Both the position numbers and the translations under genes were made by a program. Shown here in pieces: positions 1-6,930 of a stretch of DNA of 11,998 nt; the stretch's first letter is position 1, and each line of letters begins with the position of its first letter. The notes beneath the pieces were generated by a model. It had not been told where the DNA came from. It searched no databases and worked only from the letters and a program-made list of their open reading frames with translations. This DNA comes from an uncultured Collinsella sp. (GTDB lineage: Bacteria; Actinomycetota; Coriobacteriia; Coriobacteriales; Coriobacteriaceae), in the NCBI GenBank assembly GCA_958438955.1, contig CAUBTS010000059.1, positions 1 through 11,998 of the forward strand, given 5' to 3'.

Positions 1-2168
1 CTCAGGAGCGGGACAATCGTTCGGCAGGGGCATGGCTCCTTGTCGCTCTGCTGGGGATAGCGCTCTCGGTTGTTGCCGGCATGATGAGCTACGGTTACAC
101 GACGGCCCAAGCCGAGCAGCGCTTTGCCGACGTTGTCGATTACGTGGCGACGCAGAGCCTTTCCTACGATGCATTCAACAGCGCCTATACGACCAAAAAC
201 CTGATTCGCGTTATGGAGATCGCCGGAGAGACAGCGCGCGATATGGAGCGCGACGGTTCGGTGGATAACGCCACGCTGGAGCAATATGCCGACCAGTTCA
301 ACGTGAGCGCGCTGATCGTGACGGACGCATCGGGCAATTTGGTGTCCGAGTCCTCGACGGATGGCGTGGGCTACGAGTCGCTTGCTACGTATCTCAAAGA
401 AGCACCCGTGCTGGAGGTGGCAGCCCATCCGCTTAAGTCCTATACCGCCCGCATCACACTTGCGGATGACTCGGTCACAGACATTGGCTGCGTGACTCGG
501 CGGGATGACGAGGGTATCGTTGTCGCGGTAAGGCATCAGAGCGCGAAGGCAGTTGCAAGCAATACGCTCAAACTGCAGAGCCTGCTCGGTGGTTATGAGA
601 CCATCGACAGCGGCAATATCGTGATCGAAAGCGATGGCAAGGTCGTTGCGACCAATGCCGTTGAACCCACCATATTGGGCGTGTTCGATCTGCCTGCGAT
701 GGATGTCTTTATTGTCGACGGTATAAAGGATCGATGCCCGGCTGGTAAGGTCAGATTGGTTAACGCCGACGGCGAGTGGTATCTGGGCACATTTGGTAAA
801 GCGCGAAAATTCTACGTGTACACCTATGCCTCGGCGCAGCGCTACTTTGAGGTCGTCGCGGCTGTTGCTGCCGGCGTACTGGTGCTCTACAGCGGTGTTA
901 TAGCCGTTGTTGTGACGGTGCGTCGCCGCGCTGATCGCCGACGTTTGACGGACTTGCTGCAGCAGGAGCGCGGCTATGGCGACAAACTGGCAAAGGCAGC
1001 GCGTGAGGCCTCGTCTGCCAATTCGGCAAAGACGGAGTTTTTGCGTCGCATGAGCCACGATCTGCGCACGCCCATCAACGGCATTCGCGGTATGGTTGAG
1101 GTTGGCGATGCCAATGCGGACGATCTGCAAAAGCAGACTGAGTGCCGCTCAAAAATCTGGACGGCATCGGGACTGCTGCTCGACCTTGCCAACGAGGCCC
1201 TGGATATGAGTCGCCTGGAGAGCGGGCAGGTCGATCTGGAGCTTGTTCCCACAAACTTGGCGACTCTCAACTACGAGGTGCGCGATATTCTGGAGCGCCA
1301 GGCCGAGGAACGTCTGGTGACAATTACCTGCGACCAGCAGGCGCTTGATCATCCCTATGCACGGGTGAGCGTGACGCACCTCAAGCGCTTGTTGCTCAAT
1401 ATTGCCGGCAATGCCGTCAAGTACAACCGCCAAGGCGGCTATGTTCGCCTGGCGTGCCGCGAGGTGGAGCCAGCGGATGGCGTCCCCGTCTATGAATACA
1501 CGATCGCCGACAACGGTATTGGCATGAGCGAGGAGTTCCAACAGCGCCTCTACGAGCCGTTTTGCCGCGAGGAACAGCAGGTGGAAGGCGCTTCGTCGGG
1601 AACTGGACTGGGCGCGCCTATCGCAAAACAGTTGGTCGAGCTTATGGGTGGAACCATGAGCTTTACGAGCGTCTTGGGGCAGGGGACGACGTTTACCATC
1701 CGCCTGCCGTTCGAGAAGTGCGACCGCTCCGAGATTCCTCAGGCAGTGCGCGTGGAGGCGGGCGATGGCGATGCGCTCCAGGGCTTGCGCGTTTTGCTCG
1801 TAGATGATAACGATCTGAATGCCGAGATCGCGCAGTTTACGCTCGACCGTGCCGGTGCCGTCGTGACGCATGCTAAGGATGGTGAGTCTGCCGTCGAGGC
1901 GTTTGCCGCGAGCGCACCGCACGAGTATGACGTGGTGTTGATGGACATCATGATGCCCGGTATCGATGGTCTTGAGGCCACGCGTCGAATTCGAGCGCTC
2001 GATCGCGAGGATGCCTCGACCACGCCGATTATCGCCGTGAGCGCCAACGCCTTTGCCGACGACCGCAGGCTTTCGCGCGAGGCGGGCATGAACGCGCATC
2101 TGAGCAAGCCTGTGAGCTCGCAAGAGCTCGTCGAGGCGCTTGCGCACATAGCCGCCGACGCTTCATAA
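1..2168 (+). CDS. Membrane-bound hybrid sensor histidine kinase, 5'-partial
   Basis: Autophosphorylating sensor kinase with a fused C-terminal receiver. The frame is open from base 3 to the left edge. The 26 codons before the ATG at 81 encode a hydrophobic helix (AWLLVALLGIALSVVAG), so the true start lies outside the window and 81 is not the start. Numbering from that ATG: an extracytoplasmic, Cache-like sensor of about 230 residues; a second membrane helix about 255-278; the HisKA motif MSHDLRTPING with phospho-acceptor His326; HATPase with N-box Asn444, DNGIGM at 477 and GTGLG at 507-511; and a receiver with Asp575/Asp576, phospho-acceptor Asp622 (LMDIMMPG) and Lys676 (LSKP). No HPt domain follows, so an external phosphotransfer partner is expected. 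It resembles the kinase at 2761-5565 in its cytoplasmic half but has a different sensor. The ligand is unknown. The kinase assignment is certain; the Cache assignment is by fold pattern only. Confidence 0.95.
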   Translation, partial: QERDNRSAGAWLLVALLGIALSVVAGMMSYGYTTAQAEQRFADVVDYVATQSLSYDAFNSAYTTKNLIRVMEIAGETARDMERDGSVDNATLEQYADQFNVSALIVTDASGNLVSESSTDGVGYESLATYLKEAPVLEVAAHPLKSYTARITLADDSVTDIGCVTRRDDEGIVVAVRHQSAKAVASNTLKLQSLLGGYETIDSGNIVIESDGKVVATNAVEPTILGVFDLPAMDVFIVDGIKDRCPAGKVRLVNADGEWYLGTFGKARKFYVYTYASAQRYFEVVAAVAAGVLVLYSGVIAVVVTVRRRADRRRLTDLLQQERGYGDKLAKAAREASSANSAKTEFLRRMSHDLRTPINGIRGMVEVGDANADDLQKQTECRSKIWTASGLLLDLANEALDMSRLESGQVDLELVPTNLATLNYEVRDILERQAEERLVTITCDQQALDHPYARVSVTHLKRLLLNIAGNAVKYNRQGGYVRLACREVEPADGVPVYEYTIADNGIGMSEEFQQRLYEPFCREEQQVEGASSGTGLGAPIAKQLVELMGGTMSFTSVLGQGTTFTIRLPFEKCDRSEIPQAVRVEAGDGDALQGLRVLLVDDNDLNAEIAQFTLDRAGAVVTHAKDGESAVEAFAASAPHEYDVVLMDIMMPGIDGLEATRRIRALDREDASTTPIIAVSANAFADDRRLSREAGMNAHLSKPVSSQELVEALAHIAADAS

Positions 2169-2170
2169 GC

Positions 2171-2210
2171 ATATGGCCCGGTTCCAAGGTGGGTCGGAAC
2201 CGGGCCATAT
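2171..2210. terminator. Bidirectional intrinsic terminator between convergent genes
   Basis: A perfect 15-bp inverted repeat (2171-2185 with 2196-2210, core GGCCCGGTTCC) has a 10-nt loop. It starts 2 bp after the stop of the first hybrid kinase. The + strand continues into a T-rich but interrupted tail (TTGCTATTTG). It sits between the + strand kinase and the - strand flavoprotein gene, so it probably stops both; the U-tract is better for the + strand. Confidence 0.8.
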
Positions 2211-2238
2211 TGCTATTTGTGAGTTTTGCTTTTGAGGC

Positions 2239-2718
2239 TTACTTTTCCTGAATCTGCTTGCCGCAAAGATGCTCAATCGAAATCTCGTAGAGCTGGACGC
2301 CCTTGATGTCTTTGGCGATTTCCTCTTCGACTTCTTCGGCAGAAGGGTAGTACTTAAGGGCGAGCTGGCGGACTTTGTCCTCGATAAACGCGGGGGTGTC
2401 ATTCGCCAGGCGACAACGGCCAAAGACGACGGTGCTCATAACGTAGGGAGCCCAGTCACCGTCCTGGTACCACTCGTTGCCGTATACGGTAAAGCAGACC
2501 TTGTCATCGCGCTTGAGTGCGTCGACCTTGTGGCCGGCTTTGGCGCCATGGAAATAAATCTTGTCGTGCTCGGCGTCAAAGAAGTAGTTGACGGGAATGG
2601 CGTACGGGTAGCCATCGTCGCCGTTGACGGCAAAGACGCCGCGCTTGCAGGTAGCGAGCAGTTCGCGCGCTTCCTCGTCAGTGATGGCGCGTTTCTTTCG
2701 ACGTAAGGGCCTAAACAT
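2239..2718 (-). CDS. NimA-like pyridoxamine 5'-phosphate oxidase-family flavoprotein
   Basis: A 159-residue protein of the split-barrel FMN-binding fold, in the branch that includes 5-nitroimidazole reductases (Nim; COG3467-like). Visible family marks are an N-terminal ITDEEAREL helix, the strand pair GVFAVNGDDGYPYAIPVNY, and the typical YFHGAKAGHK motif (about residues 55-64), which in relatives contacts FMN phosphate. The start is the ATG at 2718 because AGAAAGGA lies 8 nt upstream. An in-frame start 13 codons earlier (2757) has no such site and would add a non-conserved tail. Its start is 42 bp after the stop of the same-strand hybrid kinase, so cotranscription is likely. Family members reduce nitro compounds or bind flavin or heme cofactors; the substrate here cannot be read from sequence. 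Calling it a drug-resistance gene would be unsafe. Confidence 0.85.
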   Translation of the reverse strand: MFRPLRRKKRAITDEEARELLATCKRGVFAVNGDDGYPYAIPVNYFFDAEHDKIYFHGAKAGHKVDALKRDDKVCFTVYGNEWYQDGDWAPYVMSTVVFGRCRLANDTPAFIEDKVRQLALKYYPSAEEVEEEIAKDIKGVQLYEISIEHLCGKQIQEK

Positions 2719-2726
2719 CGTTGGCT

Positions 2727-2734
2727 TCCTTTCT
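2727..2734 (-). promoter_or_regulatory. Ribosome binding site deciding the flavoprotein start
   Basis: AGAAAGGA on the - strand is 8 nt before the ATG at 2718. The same octamer stands 6 nt before the ABC ATPase start at 11979, which supports it as a genuine site for this genome. Confidence 0.75.
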
Positions 2735-2760
2735 GGTCGTGCGTGGTGGTTGAGCACAAA

Positions 2761-5565
2761 CTATAGCGAAACGGATCCGTTTTTCTTGATGCGGGCGAGT
2801 ATGTTTTTGAGCTTGTTAAAGTCGAGCGGTTTGGACAGATGGGCGTTCATGCCGGCGTCGTGTGCCGCCTTGGCGTCCTCGGCAAAGGCATTGGCGGTGA
2901 GCGCGATGATGGGGATATCGGCTGCATCGACCTTCTCGCTCAGGCGAATCGCGCGGGTTGCCTCGTAACCGTCCATGTCCGGCATCATAATGTCCATCAG
3001 GATCGCATCGAAGCTGCCGGCGGGATGAGACAGGTACAGATCGACGACTTCGTTGCCGTTGACGGCGCGGGTGACCACGACGCCCTCGGATTCTAGCAGC
3101 GTCTGGGCAATCTCGGCATTCAATTCGTTGTCTTCGGCGAGCAGCACGTTCATGTCGGCGAGCGAGCAGTCGAGCGCCCTCTCGACCGTATTCGCCCGCG
3201 CCCGGGGGTTCTTGTCGATATCGAGCGGAATTTCCACGTAGAACGAGGTGCCCACATGGAGCTCACTGGTGACTTCGATGGTGCCGCCCATCAGTTCAAT
3301 AAGCGACTTGACGATTGGCATGCCCATGCCGGTTCCTTGGAACTTGCTGCGCGCATCGTCACCTTCTTGGGCAAACGGCTCATAGATATGCTTTAAAAAC
3401 TTGGGAGTCATACCAATGCCGGTATCCGAAACGCTAAAGCAAAAGAGCGCGCGCCCGTTATCGAGTGGCTTGGTATTTGAGCTAAAGGTGACGGAGCCGC
3501 CGTGCTTGTTGTACTTAATGCTGTTGTCTAACAGGTTGATCATGATCTGTCGGATATGGGTGGGACTGCCGATCATGTATGGCCCCGTGGCGTACGGCAG
3601 ACTATTGTCCTGCATTGTGATGGCGTTACTGGACGCGCGGAGCTTGCACAGCACCAGTGTATCGTCACAGAGCTCTTTGAGGTTAAAAGGCGCATGCTCC
3701 AGTGTTAGCTTGCGGTCTTCGATTTTGCCCATCTCGAGGATGTCGTTGATCAGCGAGAGCAGGTGATTGGCGGCAACGCGCGCCTTGGCACGGCTCTCGC
3801 GGGCGACCTGGATATCGCCTTCCTTCAATTCCTCGATCTCGATAAGGCCCAGGATACCGTTGAGCGGCGTTCGGATGTCGTGGCTCATGCGCGTGAGGAA
3901 TGCCGTCTTAGCGGCGTTGGCAGCGTCGGCTTTTTTGCGCTCGGTTCGAGCGCGCACGAGCGCCCAGATGAGCAGGACGATACCGACCGACAACATACCG
4001 ATGAGGGCAGCTGCAACGGCGGCACGGTTGCGATAAAGGAATTGAAGCGTGTTGGATTCCTGGGCCGTGTACGACGTGGAGGAGTAATTGCTTGCGGAGA
4101 GCGATTCTCCGGCATTGATGATGCCCTTGTTGACGATTCCCAGCAGCTCGGGCTTTCCGCGCGAAATCCAGCACGAGAGCTCACAGGTGTCAGGGAGCTC
4201 GGCCGTCTCGTAACCTTCGAGATCATAACGGTCGCCGATGGTTTTTATGCGTGAGCTGGGAGCGACGATGCAGTGCGCCGTTCCCTTCCTGAGGGCGTCG
4301 AACGCTTCATCGTCGGATTGGTATTCGGTCACGGTCGCTGTGGGAAACAGGCTTTCAAGTGCATTTTTGTTGACAAACGATGATTTGGTACAGGCGATGT
4401 TCTGAAGGTCTTTGTTCAGGTCGCTGCCGGTGTGGATGGCGGTGAGGGACACGGTCCCCAACGATGCCGACTGCACAACGCCTGATTGCTCGGCAACCCA
4501 GTAATCTCGGTATACCGGCAGCGCAACGTCTATGCTTCCCTTTGACAGAGCCTTTGACATCATCTTGTAGCTATCAAAGGCGACGGTTTTGACCGTAATG
4601 CCAAATTTATCGTGCAACGTCGTCGCAAGCGATGCGAGCGAGCCTTCCATTTCGCCGTTTTCGTCTTCGTTGCAGTAGGGGAGTTTGCCCGTAATGTAGC
4701 CGAGCGTGATGGCGTTGTTGTTTGCTTTGAGCCAGGCGCGCTCATCGCCGGTGAGCGAGGATGATCCGCTGTTTTGCGCTGAATAGTTCGATTTGACCTC
4801 GTCGTTATAGCGGGGGTTGACGCGGTTGATTGCCGCCATTGCGGAGTTGATGTTGTCCATCAGGTCGGGGCGGCTTTTGGGAACGGCAAAGTAGTAGTCG
4901 CTCGAACCGACGTAGAACATGGGCGACGCCTCGGGCGACGAAATGGTGTCGTTCATGATGATGGCGTCGACCTCGCCGTTTGCGAGCGCGTCAAAGAGAA
5001 CGGAGCCTCCGTCATACTCCCTGTATGTGCAGGCGATTCCCTCGTTGGCGAGCCACTGCTGGCCGACGATGGTTTGCATAACACCGGAGTTGTAACCGAT
5101 GGTGAGACCCTGGAGTGCTTGAGGGTCACCCTTGGCCAGGTCGTCACGGTCGGGCCTGGCGTAGATGTAGTAGCGCTCGGTGCCCTCGGGGTTCGAGGAA
5201 AAGAGCAGCTTTTGGGCGCGTTCCTCGGAGTAGGAGATGTTGGGCATGAGGTCGATCTCGCCTGCCTCGAGCTTCTCCATAAGCTCGGTGAAGGTGCCGG
5301 AGACGTATTCGTACCGCCAGCCGGGCGTGTAGTACGACAGGGTCTGGAGGTATTCGTAACCCCATCCCGAGAGACGCTCGCCGGGGATGCCGTCCTGGAA
5401 GCCCTCGTTGTTGACGAGCCAACCAACGCGGACCGTTTTGACCTGCTGACTAGAGTCATCGGCAAAAGCCTGGACAGGCGCGATAGAACTCAGCGCGGCA
5501 AGCGCGGTAAGCACAATGGCCAGGGCGCGATATATAACTGAACGAAGGACAGTGGCAGCTCTCAC
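2761..5565 (-). CDS. BvgS-like hybrid histidine kinase with tandem solute-binding sensors
   Basis: A 934-residue sensor kinase. It opens with a signal-peptide-like segment (positive residues, a long hydrophobic run, then AFADD). Two bacterial solute-binding family 3-type modules follow, about residues 44-254 (VRVGWLVNNEGF onward) and 284-499 (ITLGYITGKLPYC onward), and one membrane helix about 515-537. The cytoplasmic part has HisKA with His562 (MSHDIRTPLNGI), HATPase (LLDNSIKYN, DTGIGM, GTGMGMP) and a receiver with phospho-acceptor Asp858 (LMDIMMPDMDG) and LSKP. The layout is that of BvgS-type venus-flytrap kinases, without the PAS domain and without an HPt. Relatives sense small molecules such as amino acids or organic acids. 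The first module holds the cysteine-poor, acid-rich pattern of periplasmic binders, but the ligand is unknown. The GTG start at 5565 is chosen over the ATG at 5598 because AGGA lies 6 nt before it and the signal peptide then begins cleanly. A NimA-like gene follows in the same direction. Confidence 0.93.
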   Translation of the reverse strand: MRAATVLRSVIYRALAIVLTALAALSSIAPVQAFADDSSQQVKTVRVGWLVNNEGFQDGIPGERLSGWGYEYLQTLSYYTPGWRYEYVSGTFTELMEKLEAGEIDLMPNISYSEERAQKLLFSSNPEGTERYYIYARPDRDDLAKGDPQALQGLTIGYNSGVMQTIVGQQWLANEGIACTYREYDGGSVLFDALANGEVDAIIMNDTISSPEASPMFYVGSSDYYFAVPKSRPDLMDNINSAMAAINRVNPRYNDEVKSNYSAQNSGSSSLTGDERAWLKANNNAITLGYITGKLPYCNEDENGEMEGSLASLATTLHDKFGITVKTVAFDSYKMMSKALSKGSIDVALPVYRDYWVAEQSGVVQSASLGTVSLTAIHTGSDLNKDLQNIACTKSSFVNKNALESLFPTATVTEYQSDDEAFDALRKGTAHCIVAPSSRIKTIGDRYDLEGYETAELPDTCELSCWISRGKPELLGIVNKGIINAGESLSASNYSSTSYTAQESNTLQFLYRNRAAVAAALIGMLSVGIVLLIWALVRARTERKKADAANAAKTAFLTRMSHDIRTPLNGILGLIEIEELKEGDIQVARESRAKARVAANHLLSLINDILEMGKIEDRKLTLEHAPFNLKELCDDTLVLCKLRASSNAITMQDNSLPYATGPYMIGSPTHIRQIMINLLDNSIKYNKHGGSVTFSSNTKPLDNGRALFCFSVSDTGIGMTPKFLKHIYEPFAQEGDDARSKFQGTGMGMPIVKSLIELMGGTIEVTSELHVGTSFYVEIPLDIDKNPRARANTVERALDCSLADMNVLLAEDNELNAEIAQTLLESEGVVVTRAVNGNEVVDLYLSHPAGSFDAILMDIMMPDMDGYEATRAIRLSEKVDAADIPIIALTANAFAEDAKAAHDAGMNAHLSKPLDFNKLKNILARIKKNGSVSL

Positions 5566-5571
5566 ATGCAA

Positions 5572-5575
5572 TCCT
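5572..5575 (-). promoter_or_regulatory. Ribosome binding site supporting the GTG start at 5565
   Basis: TTAGGAT on the - strand places AGGA 6 nt upstream of the GTG. The upstream in-frame ATG at 5598 is preceded by TATCCTT, which has no Shine-Dalgarno match. Confidence 0.55.
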
Positions 5576-5659
5576 AACGAATCGAGACAATACCGCATAA
5601 GGATACCAGCTCAGCCTGCCCAGTCGGCAGCTGTACCGCTAAACGCTCCCGCCCGGCAG

Positions 5660-5740
5660 TCATCGGGGACGTTCTTAAACGACTAGTCATTGGGGACGTT
5701 CTTGTTTGACTAGTCATTTAAGAACGTCCCCAATGACTAG
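5660..5740. repeat. Three-copy REP-like repeat with perfect 21-bp inverted repeat
   Basis: Two direct copies of a 31-nt unit (5660-5690 and 5687-5717; core GGGGACGTTCTT, ending GACTAGTCAT) overlap by 4 nt and repeat every 27 bp. A third copy is inverted (5714-5740). The arms 5683-5703 and 5720-5740 are a perfect 21-bp inverted repeat around a 16-nt loop, and the loop contains the palindrome TGACTAGTCA. CTAG, usually rare in bacterial genomes, occurs at 5683, 5710 and 5737, exactly 27 bp apart. The pattern resembles REP/BIME elements mobilised by IS200-like (RAYT) transposases. That origin is an inference, and no transposase gene is in the window. Confidence 0.85.
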
Positions 5741-5796
5741 TTCCGTTTGCTGGGGAGGCGTGGGACAATACCGAGCGAACGTGATTGGTTGTCCGT

Positions 5797-5804
5797 GGAA
5801 GGGG
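5797..5804 (+). promoter_or_regulatory. Ribosome binding site deciding the channel start
   Basis: GGAAGGGG lies 5 nt before the ATG at 5810. It rules out the in-frame TTG at 5747, which would add 21 non-hydrophobic residues and begins next to the repeat element. Confidence 0.75.
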
Positions 5805-5809
5805 TCGCG

Positions 5810-6235
5810 ATGAAAAAGCTCAGGACGCTTGCCGATGTGCTGCGACAGGCTGGCTTTGCACGCATTACGGGCCTGTTTCTTATTTTCTATCTGCTTTGCT
5901 CGACGGCTGTCTGGCTGTCCGAGCCAACGACCCTTACGTTTGGCGATGGCCTGTGGTTTAGCTTTGAGACGGTCTCGACGATCGGCTTTGGCGACATTCC
6001 GGCCGAGACACCGGTTGCCCGCGCCATTACCGTCATTCTGAGCATCATCAGCATCTTCTACATCGCCATGCTCACGGGCGTGGCGGTGAACTACTGCAAT
6101 ACGCTTATCAAGATGCGCCAAAAGGACACCATGGCGCGCTTTATGGATGATCTGGAGCATTTGGAAGAGCTCGATCGCGACCAGCTCGCCGATCTGTCGC
6201 GCCGTGTGCGCGAGTATCGTCGACGCCAGCGCTAA
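5810..6235 (+). CDS. Two-TM potassium-type ion channel
   Basis: A 141-residue membrane protein of the Ion_trans_2 (KcsA-like pore) type. The order is a basic N-terminus, membrane helix 1 (about 20-36), a pore helix (FGDGLWFSFETVS), the selectivity filter TIGFGD (residues 57-62; the canonical filter is TVGYGD, and the Ile/Phe variant is known in real potassium channels), membrane helix 2 (about 71-94), and a charged helical tail (about 100-141) that may form a coiled coil. It has no RCK domain, no voltage sensor and no other recognisable ligand domain, so gating is unclear. It would work as a tetramer in the inner membrane. The LOG-family gene follows after 36 bp on the same strand, so cotranscription is likely. 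Confidence 0.88.
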   Translation: MKKLRTLADVLRQAGFARITGLFLIFYLLCSTAVWLSEPTTLTFGDGLWFSFETVSTIGFGDIPAETPVARAITVILSIISIFYIAMLTGVAVNYCNTLIKMRQKDTMARFMDDLEHLEELDRDQLADLSRRVREYRRRQR

Positions 6236-6271
6236 GACGAACGTCGTGCGCCACAACAAGGGGGACCAAAC

Positions 6272-6805
6272 ATGAACATCACCGTCTACCTGGGCGCGAG
6301 CGTCGGCAACGACCCGGCGTTTCTGCCCGCAGTGCAGGAGCTGGGCAATTGGATTGGCGCCAACGGACACGCGCTCGTATACGGCGGGTCCAAATCGGGA
6401 CTGATGGGCGCGCTCGCCGATAGCGTACTCGAGGCAGGCGGACATGTGACGGGTGTGGAGCCGAGCTTTTTTATCGAGGCAGAGTTTCAACACGACGGAA
6501 TCGACGACCTTATCGTGACGAGCGACATGGCCGAGCGCAAAGCCAAGATGATCGAGCTTGGTGATGCCTTCATTGCCTTTCCCGGCGGGACGGGCACGCT
6601 CGAGGAGATTGCCGAGGTTATGTCCGCGGTGTCGTTGGGGCACCTGAGTGCTCCGTGCATCCTGTATAACCTGGACGGTTACTACAACGACCTCAAGGCG
6701 CTGCTCGGGCACATGATTGATAAAGGGCTTTCGAGCCCGAGGCGCCAGCACGGCATCTACTTTGCCGACGATTTGCGCGAGATCGCCTCGATTATCAACG
6801 GATAA
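6272..6805 (+). CDS. LOG-family (TIGR00730-like) nucleotide phosphoribohydrolase
   Basis: A 177-residue Rossmann-like protein of the family often mislabelled lysine decarboxylase. Key motifs are GGSKSGLMG (about 38-46), MAERKAKM (about 87-94, holding the conserved Arg-Lys) and the catalytic signature PGGTGTLEE (104-112) with its acidic residues. Characterised relatives (LOG) hydrolyse cytokinin riboside monophosphate or AMP to base and ribose 5-phosphate. The bacterial physiological substrate is uncertain. Length is normal and all key residues are present, so it should be active in the cytosol. AAGGGGG lies 7 nt before the ATG. It follows the ion channel gene closely, and about 125 bp of noncoding sequence separates it from the ClC gene. 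Confidence 0.9.
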   Translation: MNITVYLGASVGNDPAFLPAVQELGNWIGANGHALVYGGSKSGLMGALADSVLEAGGHVTGVEPSFFIEAEFQHDGIDDLIVTSDMAERKAKMIELGDAFIAFPGGTGTLEEIAEVMSAVSLGHLSAPCILYNLDGYYNDLKALLGHMIDKGLSSPRRQHGIYFADDLREIASIING

Positions 6806-6859
6806 GGCTTGAGCCTGCCCCGCTATGACTCCCAATGGTGCCGTTTGCAGCGCAGATGG

Positions 6860-6891
6860 TTGGCTCGTTCGGGCAACGCTCGCTCTACAAT
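6860..6891 (+). promoter_or_regulatory. Candidate promoter for the ClC gene
   Basis: TACAAT (6886-6891) is one base off the TATAAT -10 consensus, about 40 bp before the ClC ATG. TTGGCT (6860-6865) could be a -35, but the 20-nt spacer is longer than the usual 16-18, so the -35 is doubtful. The short gap before it ends the channel/LOG unit without a clear terminator. Confidence 0.4.
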
Positions 6892-6930
6892 AAAACGCAT
6901 CTATGTCGACTTTGACCGCGGGAGGACCCG

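Larger units (their letters stand above)
5566..5809. other. Divergent intergenic region between hybrid kinase and ion channel
   Basis: This 244-bp gap must hold the 5' control regions of two divergent genes. A bulged hairpin (CAGCCTGCC with GGCAGCTG, 5612-5633) lies just upstream of the kinase. The repeat cluster at 5660-5740 fills the centre. For the channel, TGGGACAAT (5761-5769) could be a weak extended -10, but no good -35 is visible. For the kinase I found no convincing promoter. Confidence 0.5.

Noticed and set aside
1149..2147. 332-codon open frame on the - strand inside the first kinase
   Set aside because: It lies wholly antisense to conserved kinase and receiver domains, has a composition rich in His/Arg/Leu as expected from reversed GC-rich codons, and shows no recognisable domain.
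5660..5740. CRISPR array
   Set aside because: Only three copies exist, one inverted, overlapping with no spacers, and there are no cas genes.
5747..5809. Longer channel form starting at TTG 5747
   Set aside because: The ATG at 5810 has GGAAGGGG at ideal spacing; the extension is not membrane-like and abuts the repeat.
6806..6822. Terminator after the LOG gene (AGGC-TTGA-GCCT)
   Set aside because: The stem is only 4 bp and has no T-run; too weak to call.
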